Positions 23,346 through 35,800 of a stretch of 64,000 bases of DNA are shown in pieces; the first letter of the stretch is position 1; each line of letters starts with the position of its first letter. The position numbers and the translations under genes are program-made. The stretch spans positions 18,996,892-19,060,891 of the forward strand of contig OX421964.1 in assembly GCA_949128115.1 (NCBI GenBank), read 5' to 3'. This DNA comes from Anaspis maculata. Taxonomy: Eukaryota > Arthropoda > Insecta > Coleoptera > Scraptiidae. A model generated the notes under the pieces. It was not told where the DNA came from and ran no database searches. It saw nothing but the letters and a program-made list of their open reading frames with translations.

Positions 23346-26300
23346 TCAGCTTAAATGAAAAATCTCTTCAAGAGAGGCCGAATTTGGGAGAGCTCCCAGA
23401 ATGCTGGCGGCGTTTCCCCTTTGCACAGCAAGGCTGATTCTTTGAGTAAGAAAATACTTGGAGCGCCGATCACCTGATTCTGAATTTAGCATTGAGCTAA
23501 TGGAATTAACGAAATTCAGTGCCTCCTTGCTCCACGCTCCCATTGTCTCCACAGCGAATGCCACAAAATGATGAGTTTTTTTGATATCTGAATATTTTGA
23601 ATGTTTCCGTTTGGAAGCCAACTCCGCTGCTCCGCCAACGTCTTTGAGACTTGATGAGAGGTTGGAAGGCGCCAATGTGTTGACACATGTGGCATCCCAT
23701 ACCAGTGGCAATCCTCTGGACCAGGAGACAATGATCACGCCATCTGGACGTTTACCATCGGAACGTGACAGACCGGGTGGCTCCAAGATAGAGGGAATCT
23801 TGACAACAGCGAGGGCACGTTTGATGATGTCATTCAACTCGGCATGTCTTGACCATCTTCCTGATCTTTTGGAACAACTAAGAGGATGTAAACCAGTTCC
23901 GTCAACCAGATCACCACATTTACAAATGAACTTCTGACAAATACGTACGCCGAGTCTTGAAGCAATGCAGAAACGTAAAGACTTTTCATCTAGTAATGTT
24001 CCGATGTTTTTAGAAGGCACTACTTGCAGCCAAGCTCCCGATTCTTTCGCACCGATAGATTTCATACGAGCTACATCCACTGGGTTGGTAAAAACCAATT
24101 TTTGTTCAATGATGGAATTTATATAGATGTTGTCCCAGTTTCTTTGGATAGCTGATTCCGTTGGAGCTGTCCGTATGTTATTGAATTTCGACTTCCAAAT
24201 TTCAACACCTTCGGTCATGTGATCGATACCAACTTCGTCAACTGAAGCAGAGCGAATGTTGGAGACTAGTTGCTTCGATCCAAAGCATGAGGCGAGGAAA
24301 GCTGGAAGGCTAAGATCCGACAGTTTTCTTATTCCAAGGCCACCTGAACGGATAGGGAGGCTTGCTTGTGTCCATTGTTTCTCAGTCAACGAGATGTTCA
24401 ATAATGACTCAAGATTGGTTTTGAGAAATATGTCCATATCATCTAATAAATTTTGAATCTTCCAAGTAGGAACTGTGCGTAGAGTGTAAAGTAATTTTGG
24501 CAATCCAAGACAGTTTTTTCGTAAATAAAAAGACACATGAGGCGTCAGTGTTTCCAAACGATCAAACGTAATTTTCAAATCATCGAAACGTTGTAGTGAA
24601 ATTTTGTTAAATCCCTCTTCCAGAAGCGGAGTACCATGGAGAGTGAGGTCTTCTGCGTTTACTGTGCAAATTCCAGGGAGAATCTTTCAAAAACGTCTCT
24701 CGATGTCCTGGTCAGGTTTTCGAAAAGTAAAAAACAGCTCGCATTTGGAAGGATTGATTTCCAGGCCAATATCTTTTGATTTTGAAATCAGCAATTCGAG
24801 GTTTTTGATTACTGAATCGCCAGATCCCCCTAAAACACCGTCATCCAGGTAAAATAGATTTAGATCAGAATCTAGGCTTTTGACGATCGGGTGAATGGCA
24901 AGACTGAAAACCATAGGTCCTGTGGGATCTCCCTGTTGGCAGCCTACTTGAGATGATATCGTTTTATCGCCAAAGAAAAGAAGGGACGGGGAAGAATAAC
25001 CTTGCCATAAAAAAGGATAAATTTAAGGGATTTTTTCTTGAACTTCTCGTAGCATAGAGTCTCTCTCTACGGAATTAAATGCGTTTTTATAATCGATTTT
25101 GACGAAAACAGAGTCTGAATTCTCTTGCTGTTCCAAAAAAGAACGGGCAGCATGAATCACCACTTCACATCCATTTTTGGTAGCAAACCCTAGTTGGTGA
25201 GGTTGCAAATAATTGGCACAATCTGATTGGATGAGGCTGCATGAGATTTTCGCAACCAATCTGCGTATTGTGCACCCAACTGCAATTGGTCTCAAGCCAC
25301 CATCTTTTTTGTGTAGCGCACAAAGCGTAGCTCCGAAAATGAATTTGCAGATGTTCTCGTTTACATTACCACTCAGCATAAAGTTGACTAATTTTGTTAT
25401 TTGATCTAATAAAATTGTTGCCGAGTCACCAGCAGATCTGGAAGTTAGATCCTTCAGATGTTGTGGTGAAATTCCATCTATACCAGAAGCAGAACCACTA
25501 GGGAAAGAAGATATAGCTTTGAGAACGGTGATCTTGTCTACCGCTGGAGATACTACATGTCCTTCAGGTGAATCAGGAAATAATAGTGGCCTAGATGGTG
25601 CCGGATGTTTGTGGAGTAATTTTTCAAGTGTATTTTGATTCACAGGAGCTAAAGTTTTACTTGAGCTTAACATTCTCATGGCTCCTTTAACATCAAAATC
25701 TGCTACTTTTGATTCTATTCGTTTAGCTAATGTAGCATTCTTCCTCTTTATTCGAGTCACAGGAACAGGATCAGACGGTGAGAAAATGTTCTTTTTCACC
25801 AGACCTGTCAGCGACAAATCGGCTTCTTTTGAAGGTAGTCTTGAGCTAAAGTAGGCGAAGGTTAAAAGGTTTTTCCAAGATGATTCATCATTTTTGGTAT
25901 GGCAGTCTCCAATAACGGACGACAACTTCCTTGCAGCAGCGTTGCGTGCTCCTTTTGGGACTCTTTTCAAAAGGATGACGTTTGACTTTAATTTTGAAAG
26001 GTACCCAACAAAATCTTCTGAATTTATATTGTCGGCTGCCGCGTCCTGAAGAACTGTAGAAGCGTGCATACGATCATTATGAATCTGTAATCCTCTTTTC
26101 GTAAGAAATTTTTTGGAGCAAAGTAAGCATGTGAACTTTCCGGGGATGTTGTCCTGTGTCAAAGTTGACAAATCAGAATTTTCATTATTTCTCAGCGAGT
26201 ATGAGTGTGAATCGTTCCAGTTTGAGCAACCAGCATCTCTCGTGTCTTGTGAAGAAATTTTCCATGCCGTACGTTTTGTTGGTTTTGAATTTCTTGGATG

Positions 26301-26348
26301 TTCAAGCAGAATGGAACTTTCGGATGAGGTGTCACTGTCGGTCGACAT
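23346..26348 (-). pseudogene. Non-LTR retrotransposon ORF: C2H2 finger, RT, restriction-like nuclease
   Basis: A single frame of 1000 codons starting at 26348 is broken only by TAA at 25025-25023 (codon 442) and TGA at 24689-24687 (codon 554). Order of parts: a Ser-rich N-terminus; one C2H2 zinc finger (C74, C77, H90, H95); a linker; then reverse transcriptase with VKIDYKNAFN (catalytic D419), GCQQGDPTGP and FYLDDG (D502, D503). A C-terminal CxC..H..C zinc motif (codons 809-825) and a restriction-like nuclease signature KRPDG..PLVWDATCVNTLA (codons 866-893) end it. There is no APE nuclease. This layout matches site-specific-type R2/NeSL-like LINEs, which nick DNA with the C-terminal nuclease and prime on it. 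The clade cannot be fixed by eye. Inactive because of the stops. Confidence 0.85.
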
Positions 26349-27105
26349 ACGTCAAAATATATATGATATATACACAATTAACATCACAATTATCGATTTT
26401 CTAAATTTTCCAATATCTATGATCTATGGTTATACCTAAGCTGAACGAGTGGCTAAGAGCTACTTATGGTTAATTTACTTAGTACATGATGGTGGTATCA
26501 ATTTGACACATTGATTAAATGCCGAAAGTTGATGCTCCCGGAAGTTCGGAAAGCTTCAACTCAAGAACCGTGAGTTGCACATAAATGATTGATATGTCAA
26601 ATTGTAGAGACTTGAATAGGCTTAACTCCGCATACACACATTTAGATTTTCCAGTCAGTTGAACTGAAGATATTGACCAAAAACAGTTTTTTGGGCGTCA
26701 TATTCCCAATATAGCGGCCAAAATGGCAAAGATACAAAATGGAAAAGTGGAATTCGGGAAGGGCACCTCAAAATCTATAATACTGCCAAGTTTAAAACAT
26801 TTCGGATAACTTCGAAAAATACGCTGGAATTTAGCATATCTTATGAGACCATTTTGAAAGTTTTCCGACATGACGTTTTTTTTAAATTTAGATATGAAAT
26901 AAGAAGAGAATTCTTTTGTTTACAAAATGACGTTCGAAATGTTGAAATCTGTTGAAAAACAAACGAGCTACAGCCGGTTTCCTATTACCAGATAAATCCT
27001 ATTTTGGCGCCTACACCATATTTGCCTGCAGCAGATGCCAATAATATTCCACCATAAGTTTTCATGGTTCTTGATGGCCCAGGAATTGATTGAGACATAG
27101 CTCTA

Positions 27106-28859
27106 CAGGGTGAGTCATTGATATGGGCGAGCTCAGTTACACCTACGTCATTAATGATACCGAAATGAAACAAACGGCACTGTAAACGGGAGGTCAAAGT
27201 GCAGTTTGTAAAATTATTCTGCTTTATACAGGGTGCCCCATTTTTGCAGAGCAGTTTTTTAACGAGTTTTTTTGAATGGCTTTTTCTGTATATTTTTGCA
27301 TATTTGGATTTGTCCCTTCTCAGGCATTACAAATCCGTTTAGTTTTTGCAATTCGCTTCAACCGGTCAGAAGTTACTGAATTTTTTCTAAAAATTATTGC
27401 ATTTGTAGGCACTTATTAAATAAATCGCAAGGCACTTGGTTTTTAGGTTATCAAGTTGGGACTTTGCTCATGTTTAAGCAATAGCACAGGGTATCTTTTG
27501 GCGTTAATATCGCCTATTTCCGTTTTGGTATCACCCTGCTGTGACCCATTGATTTTGATAAACTTTGAAGAGTTTGAAAGTTTGGAAAATGATTCGGTTT
27601 TTGTAAAAACTGAACACAAATTTCATCGATTAAACTTGGCGCGCAATGAAAATCAACTAATTCTGACAATCAATGTCGAAGTGACTTCTACTGTACATCA
27701 CTTTCAAATTTTAAAAAGAAATTTTGTCATTTTAATCAGTTTTTATGATTGCAAATGTATTAGTAAAAGTTACCACTATTGATTTGTTGCACTACCTCAA
27801 TAAATAATATTGTTCAGTTTCCTTGTTCCGACATTTTGAGTTTTCTGATTTTTACATGATAATTTCTTGTGAAAATTTGAAAGTAAGGTACAATAGAAGT
27901 GATATTGACGTTGGTTGTCAGAATTAGTTGATGCAGTTTGGATTTAGAATTAGTTTGATTTCTAAGTTGATTACTTGATCCGGTGCCATGGCCTGCAAGG
28001 TCACATGACTTGACTAACCCGATTTTGTCTTCAAGGCTCTGTTTACGATCGGGTGTATGAAGCTTGAGTCAATACCAGGGAAAATATGCAAGAAATAATT
28101 AGGGGGGCTTTCCGTAGCATTCTTTATTTTCACTTGATAATTTCTTGTCAAAATTTGAAAGTGACGTACAATAGAAGTCACTTTGACATTGATTGTCAGA
28201 ATTAGTTGATTTTCATTGCACGCTAAGTTCAATCGATAAAATTTGTGTCCAGTTTTAAGAAAAAACAGATTATTTTCCAAACTATCATTTTTTAAGAAAA
28301 AACACAGGAGGTAAAAAAGATGTGGAATGAGACGCTTGATACCAATTAGAAATAAAAAACAAAGAATGCCATTCAAAAAAATGAAGTTATGGCCCTTCAA
28401 AAGTTTACCAAAATCAATGTGTCACAGCAAGGTGATACCGCAACGGAACTAGGTGATATTAACGCCAAAAGATACCCTGTGCTATTGTTCAAACATGCGC
28501 AAAGTCCCAACTTAATAACCTAAAAACCAAGTGCCTTGCGATTTATTTAGTGAGTGCCTACAAGCGCATCAATTTTTTGAAAAAAATCATAACTTCTGAA
28601 CGGTTGAAGCGGATTGCAAAAAATAAACGAGTTTATAATGCCTGAGAAAGGGCAAATCCAAATATGCAAAAATATATAGTGAGTACCATTTAAAAAAGCT
28701 CGTTCAAAAACTGTTCTGTAAAAATGGGGCACCCTGTATAGAGCAAAATAATTTCACAAACTGCTCTTTTACGTCCCATTTGCAGTGCCGTTTGGTTCAT
28801 TTCGATATCAATAATGGCGTAGGTGTAATTGAGCTCGCCCATATCAATGACTCACCCTG
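27106..28859. mobile_element. Foldback element H (1754 bp), TA target duplication
   Basis: Begins CAGGGTGAGTCATTGATATG and ends with the complement at 28859, with TA at 27104-27105 and 28860-28861. Arms pair for about 800 bp around a centre near 27980, and an inner CAGGGTGCCCCATTTTT block occurs in both arms near 27235 and 28733. No coding frame of note. Confidence 0.87.
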
Positions 28860-28905
28860 TATATATCTTCACGAAGCTGCACACGGCACGACCTATGCCC
28901 CCATA

Positions 28906-29269
28906 CTTCATATACCGACAAAGAAATAATGATCAATCACGAATATAGCCGAGCGAACAGCTCTTCACGTTTTGAAAAATAAGATGATGATGATGCGTTA
29001 CTCCTTGAGCCCAATTTATAATTGACGGAAACGTAAACGGAGAAGCAAGAGTAACGAAAATGGACCAATCACTCTCGCTTGGAGCCCTGGCTCCTCCCTT
29101 TTGATCGATAGCGATTGGTTTATTCTATTGCATTTGCGTCTCCCATTACGCTCCCGTCGACTATGAATCGGGCTTTACGTATTAATTTTAACATGTTGAA
29201 CTAAGTGCATAGTCCCAGCAATCCCAGCCCAAGTCATTACGATCTGCAGCAGCAATCCAGGCAGCATAT
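28906..29269. other. Unassigned spacer
   Basis: No element or gene recognised. The stretch is moderately GC-rich and lies between foldback G and an LTR fragment. Confidence 0.3.
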
Positions 29270-29660
29270 TGTTACGAACGGCAAGACTCTCCCGTGCATT
29301 CTGGAGCACACGCGGTCCTAGACCATTCGTACACATTGTGACGATTTACGGAGCTGTAGAAATACTCGAGAGCATACGCGTAGGCCAGAACCTCCAGTCA
29401 GTCTTCAGAGACTTCAACATGCGAGCAAGACACATCTGTCTATTTGGCGGAGGTGCCGTGTCCAGAGCACGCCGGAATTGAACACCACGGATCGGCCTAC
29501 GGAGTAGAATTCAATCGAGAGCGATAACAGGAAGTTGACGCGATCTACCCAAGTGCAAGCAGTAATTGTTGACGTGTAAGTATTTTTATAGTAGTATAAC
29601 GGGTGTTTTTTTGAATCCACCCGTTATGCAGTAATAAACAGTGTGTGTTTTAAAACGATC
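29270..29660 (+). mobile_element. Gypsy LTR fragment related to the LTR at 15125
   Basis: Starts TGTTACG. It shares GAGACTTCA and TGGCGGAGGTGCCGT with the LTR at 15125-15581 in the same order, and has AATAAA near 29634. The 3' boundary (TAACA) is not found before LINE sequence begins, so it is probably a truncated solo LTR. Confidence 0.5.
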
Positions 29661-29679
29661 GTATCAATCATAAACGAAC

Positions 29680-30201
29680 CGAAACGCGAAATATTTGCAA
29701 TTTATTTGCAAACAGCCACGTACATTAAAGCTAATGAGCACAAGTTCAAATCGAATAGGTCTATGCATCATCACGACACTAGAGGATGTAACCAGATACG
29801 CCAACCCTTCTCTAGATTGCAGGTGGCACAAAACTCTCAAGAATACCAGGGAATAAAATTCTATAATAAAAGTTTAGAGCTGTTCGGGGAGATCAAAACA
29901 CTCGTCAGTTTCAAGAGAGTTTTGAGCCGGTTTCTTATGGAAAATGCATTTTATACAACGGAAGAATTTTTAATGTTGAATAAGATCAGGCATTGACCGA
30001 ATAAATGATATTTTTCAACCTTACCACGTACCTGGATCTGATATCTACTGTTGTTATTGTTGTTGCTGTTATCTGTTCTTTTTTCTTATTTTTTTTTCTT
30101 CTGTCTATGCTTTTTTGTTATTTAATTTATTGTTAGGGACAAGTCTACAGTGCATCACATTTGTTTTTAATGTACACATGCATCAAAGATGAATAAATAC
30201 C

Positions 30202-30237
<36 letters not shown>
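29680..30237 (+). mobile_element. 3' fragment of a LINE with (TTA)n tail
   Basis: Codons up to TGA at 29994-29996 give the characteristic C-terminus of APE-type LINE ORF2 (HHDTRGCNQIRQPF.., YQGIKFYN, FKRVLSRFLMENAFYTTEEF). A noncoding 3' UTR follows with AATAAA at about 30192 and a (TTA)n tail at 30206-30237. Everything 5' of this is missing. Confidence 0.75.
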
Positions 30238-30723
30238 GTAACGATATCTTGAAAAACAAAAATGCAAATTTTTGGTGATTGGATGATGATTAACTCTCTT
30301 GCGTTTGCTATGTGAACTCTCGGGTCCTGGGGTGATAGTGCAAAGGTTTTATTTGATGACTCGGGAAAACTAATTATTGGCATCACAGGTAGGTATTCCT
30401 CAGACGAGAGCGTACTCAAAGCAACGCATTAGCATTGCCATTCAGCGGGGTAACCAGCTACAGTATTCTTGGAACTGCGCCTTTGATTTCTCTTTTTGAT
30501 GAAATTTTCGATTTATAAGCTGATCTAGTAAATAAACGGCCAGTTTTCTCTTATAACTTCGGAACTGTATGAGTAAATTAAACTTCTGGAGAATGATTCG
30601 AGATCTGTTGGGACCTTCCACTAGTGCAATCTTTATCTATCAGAAGACATCAGCTAGTATGTTTGTAGAAAAGTAGGGAACCTCACACAAAATTTCTACG
30701 TTTGAACAAAAATATATTTTTCT
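30238..30723. other. Unassigned spacer
   Basis: No recognisable element or coding frame. Confidence 0.3.
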
Positions 30724-31531
30724 GCAGGGTGTCTCACCTAAAACATCCCAGCGCGATTTTCTCAGAAAATATTAAGGCAACCAAACAAATGTATCAAATG
30801 CGGAAGGAAGCTTGACCCTTTGGGTTTATTTTCAGGGGGCGCCGATGCTTGTAGGTGCTCTAGTTTCCAAGAAAATGCAGTTTCAATCGGGCGAGTCACA
30901 AGAATTCGAAAATTCATGACCGACAAAACAAAATACTTCGAAGGAAAATGAATCCTCTTTCTCTGGGCGTTCCATTGATGTGTCGCCGATGTCTGTATCT
31001 GGCCCAGTAAGCCAGATATTCTGCCTTACAGCCCAGCAAACACAATATTCGGGATTCATGACGGCGTTACCGATCACACACTTGTTGATTTCAACATCAG
31101 CCAGTATTCATTGCTGTAGTGAATCCAGGTATGGTAAGTGAAAAAGTCCTAGTAACGTCTAGTGTTAAGTCAACAAGTGTGTAATCGGTGACGTCACGAA
31201 TTCTGATTATTGTGTTTGCCGGACTGTGAGGCAGAATATCTGGCTAACTGGCCCAGGTACAGACATCGGCGATACATCAATGGAAAACCCAGAGAAAAAG
31301 GATTTTTTTTTTCATCTGAAGAATTATTGTTTTGTCGATCATGAATTTTCGAATTCTTGTGACTCGCCCGATTGAAGTTGCATTTTCTTGGAAACCAGAG
31401 CACCAACAAGCATCGGCGCCCCCCCCAAAAAAGCTTAAAAGTCAGGCTTCCCCTGAATTGGATTTTTTTTGTTGCCTTGATATTTCCTGGGAAAATCGCG
31501 CTGGATTGTTCTAGCTAGAACATCCTGTATA
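30724..31531. mobile_element. Foldback element I (about 808 bp)
   Basis: The left end GCAGGGTGTCTCACCTAAAACATCC and the right end GGATTGTTCTAGCTAGAACATCCTG are imperfect inverses. Longer mirrored blocks include CGGGCGAGTCACAAGAATTC and CTGGGCCAGATACAGACATCGG-type segments, with the apex near 31128. The mirrored frames at 30883-31077 and 31194-31409 are by-products. Confidence 0.78.
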
Positions 31532-32100
31532 TATCAACTTCAAAGGCATGAAGATGAACATAATATTTTGGAACTGTTTTTGAGACGCTTGTATCGCTTA
31601 CGCTTGAAATCAAGCTTTTTGATCGTGGAACGATAACTTTTCCACCCGTGAACGGATTTCCGAAATCTAGGGCTCATGTTAAATCTAAAACTTCAGGTGA
31701 GAAAATGCGAGCATGATAGTCGACTGAAGACAAACAGTCAAAATAAAGGAATGCAAAAAATGGCCAGAAGCTGCATAGCTGTTGGGAGGAGAATTGAATG
31801 AAAATCAACACAACGGTTCTTTTCAAAAAGTTCAGGTCGGTTCGTGCTTTCTTTTACGGGATAGAAATGATTCTTGAGGAACATACGAACTCACAAGAGC
31901 AAGATTCATCGCTCCCCAACTGCTCGTTACCAAATGTTACGAAAATTGAAACAAACATCCACTTGTCAGTAACTGGTTTTCACTTATTATTCTGGCTTCC
32001 GTAACGTTGGTTACTGATAATTTCAGGTTCACAAGGGCGATGATTCTTTCCCCCAAAAGCTTGCAGCTCAGTTTGGTTTCTTGAACACTTATTGAAGTTA
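31532..32100. other. Unassigned spacer
   Basis: No gene recognised. The right end may include the beginning of the LINE nuclease fragment. Confidence 0.3.
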
Positions 32101-32790
32101 TATCTCATACACATACAGATCGCCACCTTTTACAGCCGAGTTCAGCTGAAGCATGGTGGTGTCTGTATCTGCGTGAGGAATGGTCTCAAGTATGGAAAAC
32201 TTGAGCTCTCTGAAAACAATTGTGGTGACCGGGACTCCGAGATTTGTGCAGTTGAGCTAATAGAATCCCATACTATCATATTATGGGCCTGCTCTACTAC
32301 TATACTCTACTAGGAAAGATCTTATATGTCGCAGTGCAGAACGGATCCTCCAAGACCAAACAACCACCCCCAATCTAAACTGCTGGACAACGAAGTTGTC
32401 GGTATCAGAAAAATGGTCCGACTTTGATGACCGATAACTTCCGATTGCCGGATGCGATTTCCGTTTGTTTATTGTGTTAACTAGCCTAATCCTTCCGTAA
32501 TCCATCCTATGATAGTAAATGTTGAGAAACTGCGAATTGATTTTGCGGTCGCGGATGCAGTGGCGGCCGGGCTTTTGAATTTGTTCGGATCCTTTGGCAT
32601 GCACGACAGAGTTGCTGAGCCGACAAGGGTTTCACGTTCCTTGTCGACTAGGATTGACAACTTATTTACCAGCTATGGCATGGACGGGTGCAACGTTGGG
32701 GTTTTTGAGCCATGTTTGTCGGACCACAGAGACATCGTGGTATATTTGCCTTTCGGCTCGGCTGTGGACGGTTTTCTGATGAAACACAGA
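32101..32790 (+). pseudogene. LINE APE-endonuclease fragment with internal replacement
   Basis: Two pieces of one domain are separated by about 230 bp of unrelated DNA. 32101-32280 encodes FYSRVQLKHGGVCICVRNGL.. and DSEICAVELIESHTII. 32511-32790 encodes LLNLFGSFGMHDRVAEPTR, STRIDNLFTS and VFEPCLSDHRD, the latter holding the conserved SDH of the APE nuclease. The catalytic GDFN region is missing, replaced by a segment (32311-32372) that recurs at 34801-34860. Confidence 0.75.
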
Positions 32791-32805
32791 GTTATAAACT
32801 CATAA

Positions 32806-35800
32806 ATCGACTGGACCTTCTTAAAATTCAGTGCATTATGGTACTGTAATGGCCCGACTTCACAGAAAAAAGACAGGAATCACGAGTCTAGTTGTTTGAA
32901 TGTGAAATGTTGCAGATACAAAATTTTGTTAGAATATAAGTCGAAGCTTAAAAGCTAGGTCTTTGTAAACACCGCGAAGCCGCCAGACCCAAACAGATGG
33001 TGAAGCTATAGAAACTATAATATAATGTTTGCAAGGGGAGAGTTTGAGATTCCGTAGATGCTAGAGAACACACGAAGACGGCGAGAAGAAACCAGAGCGG
33101 ATGGTAGTTTGGCCGATGGTCGAAGAAACAAGAGGAGTGCCTCTAGAGTCTCGATGCGGGATGGGTGTTGAATAGAGTATAAAAGATTCAGCCAATGTCC
33201 CGTAGCGAAAGATGGTATCAATTTGATTGAGATTTTAGCACCGTCTTTGTTTGAAGTAATTTGAAACCCACGTTAGAACGATGCGTCAAAGGGTAGTTAT
33301 TTGTGTAGTGAACCATGTGCCCAGAGGTAGTTGTGGACTCGATATCATCTCCCCGCAACAAAAGGTTAGTGCACGTCATATTAAAAAAAAGCGAAAGGTG
33401 TATTTTGAATGAGTTATGCTTGTCGAAAATAAAGTAATTTACTTGGCGACTAACGCCCTTGACAAGGTGTATACTTTTGCCCTGGCCGAAAAGGCCGCTT
33501 GAAATAAGTGATTGATGATCGTTAATTCTGTGTTGGTATCCATCTGGTGGTGTGGTGTTTTGAATACAAAGTTCGATAATTTAAGGGGTTATTAAAGAGG
33601 TGACCATCCAATCATTGCAATGTCTACCACACTTGGAAGTCCGCAGTGCCGCTTACCAAACAAAATTGGTTGTGCCATAATGGCGCTGAAGCAAATGAGA
33701 AAAGCCAACATGCTGCGTGATCCCAAATTATTGTACCCATTTGTTTTATGCTGATAAGATGGAAACTCCCTGCAAAAAAGGCTACAAGTGACATATTCTG
33801 TGTGACCCACAAAGGGCCGGAGTCTGAAGTCTAGAGTTAATGCTTTCTTAAAAAGAGCTACCTGATGAAATCTCGGTCGAACGTTATCGGAGGGTTGTGG
33901 AACTGCATGTTTGATTTACTGCGTTGGCGCGATCGTGAAGATCGGGGAACTACAAACGATGGATTTCATTCAATGGTCAAAAGCCAAGCATACATCGTAA
34001 ATTGTGTCCTCCAAATATCTATAAGAAGTCTGCCACAATTTCCCTATTGCTGGGGAAGCCAGCTACCCCTTTCCTAAATGAGATAAAGTAATCCACCGTA
34101 CCTGTTCGAGCTAGCTCGCAATTTTCAGTCTGTTCCAGCCGACGGAGATCCGCATCTTTATCTACAAGACAGCCAAGATATTGTTAGTTAGAATAGCTGA
34201 TGAGGAACTTCTTGTAACTAGACCTCCCAGAGTTATCGTAAAGAAATTATTAGACGAGACACCTCGTAACACCACATGGTATTTAACAAGCTGAAATTGT
34301 CACCACAAAGACGAGTTTAACCGTTTCAAAAGCTAGTGACCATTGTTTGAATTAATTGAAAAGTTATTAATTATCAGAAAATTGATTGAGTAATATTTGA
34401 AATAATTTGTAAAAGTAATCCTTTGGAAATAACAAGTAATTGAACATCAAGTCAGTTTATTGATTGAAATAAACTCAACGCTTGAACTCACTCAAGATAA
34501 CGCCAGCTGTGTGCACTACCTGTGTCAATTTAGTTGGGTCATGTCATTGCGACTAATTCACCTGCAGAGGTGCAAATTTGTTTGTCTAATTTTTACAAGC
34601 TTATTCCAAGCTTCGGCTAATTATTCACCTGTGGGTCATGTAGCTTGCTGTGAGAGTTGTTTAAAATTCACGATTTTAATTGCCTGTATCAGGAAGGTAA
34701 AGAGTTAAAGCCGAGTTTCAATTGGAAATCGAAGCTCAGATTTGCGATTCGGTGAGGAGGTGGATTTCCTGGGACATCAAATAGAAGCATGGTCACGCAC
34801 AAAAGATCTTATAGGTCGCAGTGCAGAAAGGATCCTCCGAGACCAAACGACCACCTCTTATCTACAATCTCTACAATCTACAACCTTTGGTTGACATGTC
34901 CTATATGAATAATCACATTTATGGCTGATCCGCGGAAAATTGAATTCGTATCGGATTTGCTTTTTGCAAACAAATACAAAGGGCTGAGTAATTTGTTTAA
35001 CTGGTTGCCTGCTCACTGGTGAGAGCTCTTGGAACTTTGGAATTGAATTTCCAAGAAAAGGGCCCGCGCTTGCCAATTGCACTGCAAAAAACATGAATAG
35101 TATTCAAACACACAAACACTCCGCTAGAACTTCTTCTCAGCAGGAGCAGCTGCGGCAGCAGCAAACAAAGGACGTAATCCAAATCGCGACCTCATTGTTT
35201 GTGCATTTCTCTATGCTTTTATCAAATTCAACTCGACTTCTGGGAGAGCAAGTCTCGCACAACCGACACCAAAGCACACATGAAAACAAGACGACAGAGC
35301 GCAAACAAATCCTGCAGAGTAACCCGAGTTTCCCACTTAACGTCCTTTGGTCATAGAAATCCTTCGCTACGTCCTTCCTGATGACGGTATCACTACATTA
35401 TTTTAAAGCTCGAGTTAATTTCAATGGACACGAGCTTTCACGGCGCGCTGATGTGCTTTGTTCGGGATTTAATCGCGCAAGACCTCAACATTTGTCCGGC
35501 GGCCAGAAGCAAAGCTGTGCTGCTTTCTGACAAAGACGTTGTTTCATCTAGATTCTAGGCCAATGGGGAGCAAGGAGTGGAGGAATGAAGAGGCGAAGAG
35601 GGACGTATGCAGGGACGGAATCCGGTGGGTCGAATGTCTTTGTGTGTGTGTGTGTGGGCCTGCGAAGTGAAAAAAACCGGAAAAATTTATTTTATTGGGA
35701 ACCTGCCGGGAGTTCACGCAGCATCATGATATGTGTTTGTGACGGGACCGGGGGAAAATGTATGTTGTGGAGGCGACGACGACGGCGTGCGTCGCGGCGT

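Larger units (their letters stand above)
22782..28905. mobile_element. Foldback element G, host of a LINE and of foldback H
   Basis: GGGGGCATAGG..CCGTGTGCAGCTTCGTGAA at 22782 is mirrored at 28905-28860. The left arm (to about 23210) matches the complement of 27104-26650, for example GGCGCCAA(T/A)AT(G/A)GG and CTCGTTTGTTTT(C/T)CAA. The right arm is split by foldback H at 27106-28859, and the loop is occupied by the non-LTR retrotransposon at 23346-26348. Boundaries are approximate to about 10 bp. Confidence 0.7.
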
